A stretch of 64,000 nt of DNA from Moraxella canis (GTDB taxonomy: Bacteria > Pseudomonadota > Gammaproteobacteria > Pseudomonadales > Moraxellaceae), in the NCBI RefSeq assembly GCF_002014965.1, contig NZ_MUXT01000006.1, positions 37,675 through 101,674 of the forward strand, written 5' to 3'. Shown piece by piece: positions 36,262 through 46,734 of the stretch. The notes beneath the pieces were generated by a model. That model saw nothing but the letters and a program-made list of their open reading frames with translations, was not told where the DNA came from and did not search any database. The position numbers and the translations under genes were made by a program. Every line of letters begins with the position of its first letter. The stretch's first letter is position 1.

Positions 36262-36804
36262 CTATTGGGTGTCTGCTGATGCTGAGCTTTTGCCCTTATC
36301 GGCATTGACTTCTAAGCTGCGCGCTTGTTTGGCGTATTTATCCAACACCGCATTAATCAGCTTATGAGCATCGGTTGCGCCAAAATGCGTATTCAGCTGC
36401 ATCGCTTCATCAAGGACGACTTTATAAGGAATGTGTAGGCTGTATTTGAGCTCATAAGCACCGATCAATAAGATCGCTTGTTCGACAGTGTCCAGCGATC
36501 CAAAATCACGGTCAAGATGGCTTGAGATATCAGCAATCAATTCATCCACAAGCTCAGGAATGCGGCGCATCATTTCATGATAATAGCCCAAATGCACCGT
36601 GTGCATGGCATTGTCAGCGCGAGTGCGTGCCACGATGGCGTGCGGCTCATTACCGCCGGCAAGCGCACGATCGATTTTGTTTAGGCGATAGTCTGTCGTG
36701 AGCCACTCATACAGACCTTGAAGGGCAAATCTGCGTGCCTTACGCACAGCAGTGTGAGAGGTTTTGTAGCCTTGTTCGGCAAGAAGAATGTCATGATCAG
36801 TCAT
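36262..36804 (-). CDS. nusB: Transcription antitermination factor NusB
   Basis: This 180-residue all-helical RNA-binding protein acts with NusE at boxA in rRNA antitermination. The N-terminal helix [14 protein letters not shown] and the C-terminal [20 protein letters not shown] followed by [14 protein letters not shown] are typical. The start at 36804 ([11 protein letters not shown]) is preferred over the in-frame ATG at 36834, because an AGGAAC ribosome-binding site lies just upstream. Confidence 0.93.
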   Translation of the reverse strand: MTDHDILLAEQGYKTSHTAVRKARRFALQGLYEWLTTDYRLNKIDRALAGGNEPHAIVARTRADNAMHTVHLGYYHEMMRRIPELVDELIADISSHLDRDFGSLDTVEQAILLIGAYELKYSLHIPYKVVLDEAMQLNTHFGATDAHKLINAVLDKYAKQARSLEVNADKGKSSASADTQ

Positions 36805-36910
36805 AATGTTCCTAGCTTTAGAGTGCTTTGGCAAAGATAGTCATATCATAAAATAAAACTTGCCAAAGTCCAAGATGAATTGATTGTTAAATAGTATTGG
36901 AAAAATCCAA

Positions 36911-36933
36911 AAGCACACCGCATAAGTGTGCTT
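36911..36933 (-). terminator. Terminator or attenuator between ribH and nusB
   Basis: AAGCACAC (36911-36918) pairs with GTGTGCTT (36926-36933). On the minus strand it is followed by TTTT and then GGATTTTTCC. It would end part of the ribH transcripts before nusB, which would then need read-through or its own promoter. Confidence 0.75.
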
Positions 36934-36990
36934 CAGTGGTCAGCTAAAGGGTAAATGCCATAAACGCTCAATCAGTCATGGCGTTTGAGA

Positions 36991-37485
36991 TCATAGTGCT
37001 TTTAGCACAGAGACCATCTCAAGCGCAGTCATCGCTGCTTCATAGCCTTTATTGCCCGCTTTTGTGCCGGCGCGCTCAATGGTTTGCTCGATGTTTTCGG
37101 TGGTTAAGATGCCATTAATCACAGGGATATTGTGATGTAGTGCCACATGACTTAAGCCCTTAGCAGACTCACTGGCGACAATGTCAAAATGCGGCGTGGC
37201 ACCGCGGATGATGGCACCAAGCACCACGATGGCGTCATATTTTTCAGACAGTGCCAGACGCTTGGCGACCAATGGCAGCTCAAAGGCGCCAGGTACGCGC
37301 ACCACATCAATGTTCTCGCCGGCGACGCCATGGCGCACCAAGGCGTCTAGTGCGCCTTCAACCAAGCTTTCAACCAAAAAACCATTAAAGCGACCGACAG
37401 CGATGCCGATGCGTACTTTTTTATTACTGTCTAGCGCGCCTTCGATATGGGTGATGGCGGCTTTTTGTGCGGTATAAGTTGTCAT
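36991..37485 (-). CDS. ribH: 6,7-dimethyl-8-ribityllumazine synthase
   Basis: This 164-residue enzyme is the penultimate step of riboflavin synthesis. Features are [55 protein letters not shown] and the ATGCxxE-equivalent [14 protein letters not shown] at the C-terminus. It heads the nusB-thiL-pgpA group but is separated from nusB by 186 bp containing a hairpin. Confidence 0.95.
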   Translation of the reverse strand: MTTYTAQKAAITHIEGALDSNKKVRIGIAVGRFNGFLVESLVEGALDALVRHGVAGENIDVVRVPGAFELPLVAKRLALSEKYDAIVVLGAIIRGATPHFDIVASESAKGLSHVALHHNIPVINGILTTENIEQTIERAGTKAGNKGYEAAMTALEMVSVLKAL

Positions 37486-37598
37486 AAGATGCCCTTAAAT
37501 AAACGGTGTATTTTGCTTGTTATTCCGCCTATTTTACCACAATTTACCCAAAAATTTGCCCAGTTTATAAAATACTTCGTGATCACCACGCGGTCGGC

Positions 37599-38372
37599 TC
37601 AAATCGGACGGATAGGAATGCCTTGGGCTGTCATATATGCTTTGGCTTGTTGAATGGTATAATCGCCAAAGTGAAAAATGCTCGCTGCGAGCACCGCATC
37701 GGCTTTGCCTTTTAGGACACCGTCGGCTAAGTGCTGTAAATTACCCACGCCACCTGAGGCGATGACAGGGATATTGACCAAATCACTGATGGTGCGTGTC
37801 AATAACAAATCATAGCCTTGGCGCGTGCCATCGCCGTCCATGCTTGTCACCAACAGCTCGCCTGCACCGCGCTCGGTCATCTGCACCGCCCACTCGATGG
37901 CATCGATGCCTGTGGCTTTGCGTCCGCCGTGCGTAAAAATCTCAAAACCAATACTGCCATCAGCTTTGGTAACGCGTTTGGCATCAATCGACACCACGAT
38001 GCACTGACTGCCAAACCGTGCGGCGGCATCATTGACCAAGTCAGGATTGGTGATGGCGGCAGAGTTGATCCCAACCTTATCGGCGCCTGCATTGAGTAGA
38101 TTGCGGATGTCTTCGATCTTACGCACCCCACCGCCGACCGTCAGCGGAATAAAAATTGAGCGAGCGATTTTTTCGACCATATCATAGGTGGTGTCTCTGC
38201 CATCTGAGGTCGCTGTGATGTCCAAAAAAGTAATCTCATCGGCGCCTTGGTCATTGTAGCGCTTGGAGACTTCAACAGGGTCGCCTGCGTCTTTGATGTC
38301 CACAAAATTCACGCCTTTGACGACGCGACCATTTTCAACATCTAGGCAGGGGATGAGGCGTTTGGCTAACAT
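37599..38372 (-). CDS. hisF: Imidazole glycerol phosphate synthase subunit HisF
   Basis: This 257-residue (beta/alpha)8 cyclase subunit forms imidazole glycerol phosphate and AICAR in histidine synthesis, using ammonia from HisH. Signatures are [19 protein letters not shown] with the catalytic Asp11, [21 protein letters not shown], and [11 protein letters not shown]. No other his gene is adjacent. Confidence 0.96.
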   Translation of the reverse strand: MLAKRLIPCLDVENGRVVKGVNFVDIKDAGDPVEVSKRYNDQGADEITFLDITATSDGRDTTYDMVEKIARSIFIPLTVGGGVRKIEDIRNLLNAGADKVGINSAAITNPDLVNDAAARFGSQCIVVSIDAKRVTKADGSIGFEIFTHGGRKATGIDAIEWAVQMTERGAGELLVTSMDGDGTRQGYDLLLTRTISDLVNIPVIASGGVGNLQHLADGVLKGKADAVLAASIFHFGDYTIQQAKAYMTAQGIPIRPI

Positions 38373-38571
38373 GAGTATCCTTTACTGTAAGCTAAGCAAG
38401 ATGCCAAGCATTATAGCAAGTTTTGCCAAATTTTGTGCATGATTTGGGCACACCAAGCTTACCAAAGCTCGAAAAATGCCGTCATCATTCTTTAATAAAT
38501 TGAGAAAAATTTTATCGCAACTGCCTTAAAATCCATTACAATACAGTTTTTATTTTGCGTTAGGATTGCTC

Positions 38572-39573
38572 ATGTCTGTCTATACTCACTTATCCGATGA
38601 TGAATTTTTTGCTTTTTGTGGTCTGTTTGGGGTCAAGTTTCGCCGCGCCATTCCGATTGTTCAAGGCATCAAAAACTCAAATTGGTTCATCCAAACCGAC
38701 AGTGATGAAGGCGATGAGTTTAGCTATGTGTTCACCCTGTACGAAGAGCGCGTCCCTGATGATATCATCAAGATGGCGACCATCATGCACACACTCAAGG
38801 ACAGATTGCCCATCGCAGCGCCGCTCATCAAGATGACCGCCAAGGGCAATCACATCGGCGAAGACTGCGTGATGCGCTATGAAAATAAAGCCATCTTAAT
38901 CGTCCCAAAGCTGTCAGGCAGCCATCCTGCGCTGACAGATGCCGCCATGTGTCATGAGATGGGCAAGGCTTTAGCCACTTTGCACAACACCTTGACAACC
39001 TTACAGCCGAGCGAAGACTACGGCGTGCCGCTGTATGACTGGACGCGTGTCAAGGCGCGCGAGACGGCATTTATGCCAACTGATGAAGCCAAGCTCATGC
39101 ATGACATTTGGGAAGCGCACGCAAATCTGCCCCAAGCGTTGCCCAAAGGCTTATGCCATTTGGATTTATTTGCTGATAATACGCTGTGGGATTTTTCAGG
39201 GGGTGCTGCCAAATTGACAGGGCTTTTGGACTTTACCGAAGTCTCCACCGAGTATTATTTGATGGACATCGCCATCACGATCAATGATTTTTGTACCACA
39301 TGGGGCACCGCTAATGATGGCGAGAGCGTGAATTTTGATACCCAAAAAATGACCGCCTTTATCGAAGGCTATCAAAGCGTGCGTGCTTTGACCTCAGCAG
39401 AAAAAGACGCCTTGCCTGTCATGTTGGCTTATAGTGCGACGATCTTTTGGCTTTTGCGCCTCAATGTCATTCACTATAACCGAGAGCAAGGGCGCACAGG
39501 CGATGACATCATGGTCAAAAATCCTGATCTGATGAAGCGCTTGGCGGCGTATCACTGGGGCAGGGTGGCTTGA
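38572..39573 (+). CDS. thrB: Homoserine kinase (APH-fold, type II)
   Basis: This 333-residue enzyme is of the aminoglycoside-phosphotransferase fold used by Pseudomonas-type bacteria for threonine synthesis, not the GHMP type of E. coli. The N-terminus (VYTHLSDDEFFAFC) and IVQGIKNSNWFIQT are typical. The catalytic loop is CHLDLFADN, followed by LTGLLDFTE. The start is ATG 38572 behind TAGGATTGCTC; a TTG at 38566 is less likely. Confidence 0.93.
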   Translation: MSVYTHLSDDEFFAFCGLFGVKFRRAIPIVQGIKNSNWFIQTDSDEGDEFSYVFTLYEERVPDDIIKMATIMHTLKDRLPIAAPLIKMTAKGNHIGEDCVMRYENKAILIVPKLSGSHPALTDAAMCHEMGKALATLHNTLTTLQPSEDYGVPLYDWTRVKARETAFMPTDEAKLMHDIWEAHANLPQALPKGLCHLDLFADNTLWDFSGGAAKLTGLLDFTEVSTEYYLMDIAITINDFCTTWGTANDGESVNFDTQKMTAFIEGYQSVRALTSAEKDALPVMLAYSATIFWLLRLNVIHYNREQGRTGDDIMVKNPDLMKRLAAYHWGRVA

Positions 39574-39619
39574 TGATAAGTAGGCAAGGATGGCGGCAGT
39601 GGTGATGGATAACTAACAG

Positions 39620-40528
39620 ATGTTTGCACCCATTATTAACAGTCTGATACCACTTAGCTTGTGCATTGCGACAGGCTATCTGATGAATGCGCACAAGTTT
39701 TTGAGCCTAAAAACTTGGCAGCAGCTGGATAAGCTGAATTATTATGTACTCTTTCCTGTGCTGCTGTTTTTAAATCTTGCAACAGCAAAGATGGATTTGG
39801 CTCAATTTTCGCTAGCAATTACAGTGGTGCTCTCGGTGCTGCTTGGGGTGAGTGCTGCTATTTTTATCGCTTATGTGGTGTTCAAAATTCACAGCGATCA
39901 TATTGGCGTCTATACTCAAAGCGCCATACGTTTTAATACTTATGTAGGTTTGGCGCTGGTGGCATCACTATTTGATGAGCTTGGGATGGTGCTATTTTCG
40001 CTCATCATTGCACTGTTTATTCCGCTGATTAATATCATCTCGGTGATTTCGCTCACGCTCAAACAAGGCTTTGATGTGCGTGTGCTGATGATGAATTTGC
40101 TCAAAAATCCCTTAATTGTCGCTTGTATATTGGCGATGGCTTTTAATGTTTCGCCGCTCAATTTGGCGGTGGGGATTGAGCAGTTTTTGCGTCAATTGGC
40201 ATCGGCAAGCTTGCCTTTGGGGCTTTTGTGCATTGGGGCGGCGCTTCAGTTTAGATTAAATGCAGGCGAATTTAACATCATTGTGGCAAATAGCCTGATT
40301 CGCTTGATGGGTGTACCGCTGCTTGCCTATGGGCTTTGTACTTTGGTGGGGCTTGATGGGATTGATCGGCAAATTATCACGCTGTTTTTTGCGCTGCCCA
40401 CCGCACCGACGGCGTATTCACTGACCCAAGCTTTGGGCGGTAATCACTTGCTCATGGCGAACATCATCAGTATGCAGACACTGCTTGCGATGCTAAGCTT
40501 GCCTGTGATTTTGTGGCTTGTGCTATAA
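39620..40528 (+). CDS. AEC (auxin efflux carrier) family transporter
   Basis: This 302-residue membrane protein has about ten hydrophobic helices, typical of bacterial AEC permeases. The opening LIPLSLCIATGYLM and the central break NPLIVACILAMAF are family features. Members carry small organic acids or other anions, and no substrate can be assigned. It follows thrB by 46 bp, so co-transcription is possible. Confidence 0.85.
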   Translation: MFAPIINSLIPLSLCIATGYLMNAHKFLSLKTWQQLDKLNYYVLFPVLLFLNLATAKMDLAQFSLAITVVLSVLLGVSAAIFIAYVVFKIHSDHIGVYTQSAIRFNTYVGLALVASLFDELGMVLFSLIIALFIPLINIISVISLTLKQGFDVRVLMMNLLKNPLIVACILAMAFNVSPLNLAVGIEQFLRQLASASLPLGLLCIGAALQFRLNAGEFNIIVANSLIRLMGVPLLAYGLCTLVGLDGIDRQIITLFFALPTAPTAYSLTQALGGNHLLMANIISMQTLLAMLSLPVILWLVL

Positions 40529-40567
40529 TGCCGACTTATTTTTTCATCGATTTATGAAGAGATTCTC

Positions 40568-41452
40568 ATGTGTCAACTGCTTGGAATGAACTGTAATACG
40601 CCCACCGACATTGGCTTTAGCTTTGCAGGATTTAGAAAGCGCGGCGGACTGACCGACCATCACGAAGATGGCTTTGGGATTGCGTTTTTTGAGCGGACGG
40701 CGTCAGGCGATATTGGACTTCGTCAGTTTCATGATGATAAGCCAAGCCATCTGTCACCTGTGGCGGATTTGGTGAATCAGTATCCGATTCGAGCGATGAA
40801 TGTGATTGCCCATATCCGTAAGGCGACCACAGGCGGTCATGGGCTTGCGAATATTCATCCGTTTGTGCGTGAAGTTTGGGGCGAGCAGTGGGCATTTGCG
40901 CATAATGGACAGATGACCGACAGCTTTATTCGTCGCACCCAAAGGCTGATGAATAATGGCAATGCAGAGCACTACGCGCCTGTCGGCACCACAGACAGCG
41001 AGCTTGCTTTTTGTTATCTGCTCAATCGCCTTAAGGCAACTTTTAAAACCCGCCCAACTGATGAGATGTTGTTTGCGTTCTTGACGGCGCAGTGCCGATA
41101 TTTGGCGGCAAATGGGCTGTTTAATTGCCTGATTTCTAATGGCAATTGGCAATTGGCGTATGCAGGCAGCTTGCTGTTTTATTTGACACGCAAAGCGCCA
41201 TTTGGCGAAGCTAAGCTGTCAGATGGTGAGATGACGGTGAATTTTAGCGATGTGACCACCGATAAGGACAAAGTGACGATCTTGGTGACCATTCCTTTGA
41301 CTGACAATGAAAAATGGCAGCAGATGGCGGTGGATGAGTGTCTGGTTTTTCAAGATGGTGAAGTAGTTTTCAAAGACACCCCAAGCAAAAAAACTTATCT
41401 AAGCATTGAAGAAGGTGTGGCGCTCGCACGCAGCGTGGGAGCCAGTGTGTGA
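40568..41452 (+). CDS. Class II glutamine amidotransferase, YafJ-like
   Basis: This 294-residue protein starts directly with the Ntn nucleophile Cys2 (MCQLLGMNCN). The DHHEDGFGIAFF, AHIRKATTGG and FAHNGQM motifs follow in the order of a glutaminase domain. No synthase domain is attached, so the partner or acceptor is unknown. Its stop overlaps the start of the DUF3025 gene (GTGA), a tight coupling. Confidence 0.88.
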   Translation: MCQLLGMNCNTPTDIGFSFAGFRKRGGLTDHHEDGFGIAFFERTASGDIGLRQFHDDKPSHLSPVADLVNQYPIRAMNVIAHIRKATTGGHGLANIHPFVREVWGEQWAFAHNGQMTDSFIRRTQRLMNNGNAEHYAPVGTTDSELAFCYLLNRLKATFKTRPTDEMLFAFLTAQCRYLAANGLFNCLISNGNWQLAYAGSLLFYLTRKAPFGEAKLSDGEMTVNFSDVTTDKDKVTILVTIPLTDNEKWQQMAVDECLVFQDGEVVFKDTPSKKTYLSIEEGVALARSVGASV

Positions 41453-42339
41453 CAGACGCTCAAGACACTGCTCAAGTTGATTTGGGTTTTTGGCAAAGTT
41501 TTCAACACATCAACCAAACAGCGCCCCATCTTGCGCCTTATCGTGAGATCCATGCAGCATTTGCCAAGAGTTATCAAGGCGGTCATCTGTCGGCATGGCT
41601 CAACGAGTATTTTTCTTCAAACGGCATTGTGCCATATTTGCATGGCACAAATACGCCGCTTCAATTCACTGCTCAAGACGATCTGCCACACGGCACGGCG
41701 TACGAAGCATATATTCATCAGACCGCCAAAATCCCCACGCGTGATAATCTGCATGACTGGTTTGGGGCGTGTGTATGGTCGGTATTTGCCAAGTCAAAGG
41801 CGCTACTCAACGCCAAGCACATCGCCTATGATGACGATCAAAACAGTGGCAATGGTCGTAGCCGTGTGCGCGATACCATCACCGTTTTTGATGAAAATGG
41901 TGCCATCGTGGTGGTGAGCCAAGATACCATCGGCGCGCAGATTGGCAGTGCCTTGGCGGCATTTGATTGGCAAAACTGCTTGGTCAAAACGCGCCAATAT
42001 TGGGATCATCTGGCATCAAAAGATACGCACGCCAAAGTGTTCGTCTTTGGGCATGCGCTGCTTGAGCAGCTGATATCGCCTTATAAATCTTTATGTGCTC
42101 ACACGCTCATTTTACATGTGCCCCAAGCATTTTTTGGGCTATCACAGCTTGAGCAGTTAAAGTATATTGATGAGATGCTCTGTGAACAACTCAATGACTT
42201 TTTGGTGGCAGGTGTGACCCCAAGGCAGCTGCACCCTTTACCCATCTTAGGTGTGCCGTATTTTTGGGATAATGCCGATCCAGACTTTTATCAAGATGCC
42301 TTTGTTTTTCGTACAGGGCGCAAAAACTCCAAGCGCTGA
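41449..42339 (+). CDS. DUF3025 domain protein
   Basis: This 296-residue protein begins at GTG 41449 inside the stop of the glutamine-amidotransferase-like gene. The DUF3025 core is seen as YEAYIHQTAKIPTRDNLHDW and VFVFGHALLEQL. RSRVRDTITVFDENGA and the C-terminal FQDAFVFRTGRK-like segment also fit. No catalytic role is known. The N-terminal WQSFQHINQTAPHL segment is usual for the family. Confidence 0.85.
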   Translation: MTDAQDTAQVDLGFWQSFQHINQTAPHLAPYREIHAAFAKSYQGGHLSAWLNEYFSSNGIVPYLHGTNTPLQFTAQDDLPHGTAYEAYIHQTAKIPTRDNLHDWFGACVWSVFAKSKALLNAKHIAYDDDQNSGNGRSRVRDTITVFDENGAIVVVSQDTIGAQIGSALAAFDWQNCLVKTRQYWDHLASKDTHAKVFVFGHALLEQLISPYKSLCAHTLILHVPQAFFGLSQLEQLKYIDEMLCEQLNDFLVAGVTPRQLHPLPILGVPYFWDNADPDFYQDAFVFRTGRKNSKR

Positions 42340-42378
42340 CGAGCATCTGGTTCATAAGTTAGGTAATGTGAGCACCGA

Positions 42379-43059
42379 TCACCAAGTGCTGCCCACGCGC
42401 ATCAGCGCTCGCACAAAGTCAGTTGATGGCGGCGCCAGATAAATCAGCGCCAAGATGGTCATATACAAGCACGCATAACCCACAGGTTTTTTCATTTCAA
42501 AAAATTTAAAGGCAGTGCCTGCGGATTTTTTGAGCTTTAAGCCATAAATATTGACGCTATAAATTTCATCTAAGATCAAATGAATCAGCGCGCCAATGAA
42601 CAACACAGCGCCAAACAGCCAGCTGACAAATGCCGTCAATTTGAGCCCATAAAACGCCCCACAAACTACCATAAGCGCAAAGATAGCCATATAAGGCACC
42701 GAATGCACCATGCCACGATGCACCGTCAAGCGGCTAAATGTCTCAAACAGCCCAAGACGCAACAGCAAAAATGCACCTGCCCACAAAATCAAAGAATCAA
42801 TCAAAAGCTTGTCGGCGTGATAGCGATTGGCATATAAAATGGTGATCAGCGTTGAGATGACCAATGAGGCGATCAAAAAGCCTTGAGAGGCAGGCTTTGA
42901 GTGATCAAGATCAATGTCAGGCAGCAGGCTACCTAATGTCCCAACAGCCAGACAAAGCACGGCGGTCGTCAAGCCATATAACTCAAAATAAAAACCAGCC
43001 GCCGCAATGATGGCGCTGCCAACAACCCCAGCGGTGAGATGTGTGTGAAAATTTGCCAT
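42379..43059 (-). CDS. YdjM/DUF457 membrane-bound metal-dependent hydrolase-like protein
   Basis: This 226-residue inner-membrane protein has about six helices. The DUF457 pattern is present: HTHLTAGVVGS at the N-terminus, GSLLPDIDLDHSKP, and HRGMVHSVPY. Together these give the His/Asp residues thought to bind metal. A further HLILDEIYSVNIYGLKLKKS segment completes the family. The physiological substrate is unknown. Confidence 0.87.
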   Translation of the reverse strand: MANFHTHLTAGVVGSAIIAAAGFYFELYGLTTAVLCLAVGTLGSLLPDIDLDHSKPASQGFLIASLVISTLITILYANRYHADKLLIDSLILWAGAFLLLRLGLFETFSRLTVHRGMVHSVPYMAIFALMVVCGAFYGLKLTAFVSWLFGAVLFIGALIHLILDEIYSVNIYGLKLKKSAGTAFKFFEMKKPVGYACLYMTILALIYLAPPSTDFVRALMRVGSTW

Positions 43060-43112
43060 AGTTTAATATAAACTGTGCTTTAAGCAAAATTATAAAGCAA
43101 AAATAGATCAAC

Positions 43113-43142
43113 AAAAAAGCCAGTCATGCGATCAGACTGGCT
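43113..43142 (-). terminator. Terminator of the tRNA-Ala/tRNA-Glu transcript
   Basis: AGCCAGTC (43118-43125) pairs with GACTGGCT (43135-43142) and is followed on the minus strand by six T residues. It lies about 27 bp after the tRNA-Glu 3' end. Confidence 0.85.
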
Positions 43143-43168
43143 ATTTGCTTCTTTTTCAAGAAAAATAT

Positions 43169-43244
43169 TGGCATCCCATAGGGGATTCGAACCCCTGTTA
43201 CCGCCGTGAAAGGGCGGTGTCCTAGGCCTCTAGACGAATGGGAC
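43169..43244 (-). tRNA. tRNA-Glu (anticodon TTC)
   Basis: A full 76-nt cloverleaf with encoded CCA. The acceptor GTCCCAT pairs with ATGGGAT, with G1 against T72 as a wobble pair. The anticodon loop is CTTTCAC. The T arm is CAGGGGTTCGAATCCCCT. It is adjacent to gltX, whose product charges it. Confidence 0.97.
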
Positions 43245-43340
43245 GCAAAGGGTTTTGCTTTTGCAAAATAGAATGTAAGAAAATGCCTAGGTGCTTACAT
43301 TCTTGTATTAACACTTTCTGATGTTCTTGACATCAGAATT

Positions 43341-43416
43341 TGGTGGAGCTAAGCGGAGTCGAACCGCTGACCCCTTGCATGCCATGCAAGTGCTCTACCA
43401 ACTGAGCTATAGCCCC
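43341..43416 (-). tRNA. tRNA-Ala (anticodon GGC)
   Basis: A 76-nt cloverleaf with encoded CCA. Anticodon stem CTTGC/GCAAG encloses loop ATGGCAT, giving anticodon GGC. The acceptor stem GGGGCTA/TAGCTCC contains the G3-U70 wobble that marks alanine tRNAs. Confidence 0.97.
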
Positions 43417-43551
43417 GTGCTAATGACAGCGTATTATACAGAATAAATTTTAGCCGTCAAGCATTTTTTTTGAAAAATTTTCAAAAAATATCGCTGCCTG
43501 TGCTGCGGCATAAAATTGGTCAAATCATTGCTACGGCACAGGCTTAAACGT

Positions 43552-45348
<1,797 letters not shown>

Positions 45349-46350
45349 ATGTCAAACACCCCTTCCACTTCTGCTGAATTTAGCCATACGACGGTTTTGT
45401 TACAAGAAACGGTTGCGATGGTGCTTGGCGTCAAACGGTTGGAGGATTTGACTGCAAAAGTTTCAGGCGTGTATGTGGACGCAACGTTTGGGCGCGGTGG
45501 GCACAGTCGGCTTTTGCTTGAATATCTGGCACCTGAGGCTACCTTGGTGGTCTTTGATAAAGACCCGCAGGCGATCGCTGCTGCTGAAGCTTTGGCGGCT
45601 CAAGATGCGCGCGTCAAAGTCGTGCATGACAGCTTTGCTAATTTAACAAACAATCTACAGGCGCTCGGTATTGATCAGGTCGATGGTCTGATGGCGGATT
45701 TGGGCGTCTCAAGCCCGCAGCTGGACGATGGCGCGCGCGGATTTAGTTTTATGCGTGATGGCGCGGTGGATATGCGCATGGATACCACGCGAGGTGAGCC
45801 GGTATCTGAGTGGCTACAGCGCGTCTCGGCAGATGAGCTGGCTGATGTGTTATATCAATATGGCGAAGAGCGACATTCACGAAAAATCGCTCGGGCGATC
45901 AAAGCGATGGAAAGTTATACGTCCACGCTACAATTGGCAGAAGTCATCAAACAGGCGCACCCTGCATGGCAAAAAGGCAAACATCCCGCCACCCAAAGTT
46001 TTCAAGCGATGCGCATTTTTATTAATAATGAGCTTGGGGATGTGGAAGCGTTTTTGGCGCAAAGCATCGGTGTGCTAAAATCAGGCGGTATGCTTGCGGT
46101 GATCAGTTTTCATTCGCTTGAAGATCGTTTGATTAAGCAGTTTTTGCAGCGCCACAGCCGTGGGCAGTATGAAGAAGACGCACATCTGCCGATCATCCCC
46201 AAGCGTCCAAAATATTTTGGTAAGCCAAAGCGCGTCGGACCCAGCGATCAGGAAGTCAAAGCCAACCCAAGAGCTCGCAGCGCTTGGCTGCGTGGCGCTG
46301 AGCGTAGTGATGTCGCTTTGGCACAAGACAAAGCACAAAACGAAGATTGA
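45349..46350 (+). CDS. rsmH: 16S rRNA (cytosine1402-N4)-methyltransferase
   Basis: This 333-residue SAM-dependent enzyme methylates C1402 in the ribosomal P site. The fingerprint is HTTVLLQETVAMVL, DATFGRGGHSRLLLEYL, MADLGVSSPQLDD and RGFSFMRDGAVDMRMD. VISFHSLEDRLIKQFL lies near the C-terminus. The ATG at 45349 is chosen; an in-frame GTG nine bases upstream is the alternative and neither has a strong ribosome-binding site. It opens the division and cell-wall cluster. Confidence 0.94.
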   Translation: MSNTPSTSAEFSHTTVLLQETVAMVLGVKRLEDLTAKVSGVYVDATFGRGGHSRLLLEYLAPEATLVVFDKDPQAIAAAEALAAQDARVKVVHDSFANLTNNLQALGIDQVDGLMADLGVSSPQLDDGARGFSFMRDGAVDMRMDTTRGEPVSEWLQRVSADELADVLYQYGEERHSRKIARAIKAMESYTSTLQLAEVIKQAHPAWQKGKHPATQSFQAMRIFINNELGDVEAFLAQSIGVLKSGGMLAVISFHSLEDRLIKQFLQRHSRGQYEEDAHLPIIPKRPKYFGKPKRVGPSDQEVKANPRARSAWLRGAERSDVALAQDKAQNED

Positions 46351-46380
46351 TACATTTTATTTTGATAGGCGGCGATTTTC

Positions 46381-46731
46381 ATGAGCAACACTCCTTTGAT
46401 GACAACACTCAACTCAAGTATGACTTGGGTTTTGCGTTTGGTGTTGGCGGTTTTGGTTGTGATGATTTTTGCAACCGCTTTGGGTATCGTCACCCAGACC
46501 CAAGAGCGACACGAAACCTACATTGAATTACAAAAACGCAGTCGTGAATTAAATGAGCTAAAAATTGAAGAGCAAAGACTGATGATTGAGCAGCAGACCT
46601 TCAGTGCCACGCCGCAAGTCGCTCAGCGCGCCGTCAGTGAGCTTGGGATGTTTTTTCCGACCAATGAAAGCCGCCGCGTCATCACACCAGGCACTAAGCC
46701 TGACCCTGAGCCAAGCCAAGATAGCGAGTAA
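46381..46731 (+). CDS. ftsL: Cell division protein FtsL
   Basis: This 116-residue bitopic protein has a short cytoplasmic N-terminus, one transmembrane helix (WVLRLVLAVLVVMIFATALG) and a periplasmic leucine-zipper-like coiled coil (TYIELQKRSRELNELKIEEQ). It links FtsB/FtsQ to FtsWI. Position between rsmH and ftsI confirms the call, since FtsL is poorly conserved in sequence. Confidence 0.93.
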   Translation: MSNTPLMTTLNSSMTWVLRLVLAVLVVMIFATALGIVTQTQERHETYIELQKRSRELNELKIEEQRLMIEQQTFSATPQVAQRAVSELGMFFPTNESRRVITPGTKPDPEPSQDSE

Positions 46732-46734
46732 AGC

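Noticed and set aside
43496..43543. GCCTGTGC/GCACAGGC hairpin as gltX terminator
   Set aside because: The loop is over 30 nt and T residues are not adjacent; too weak to list as a feature.
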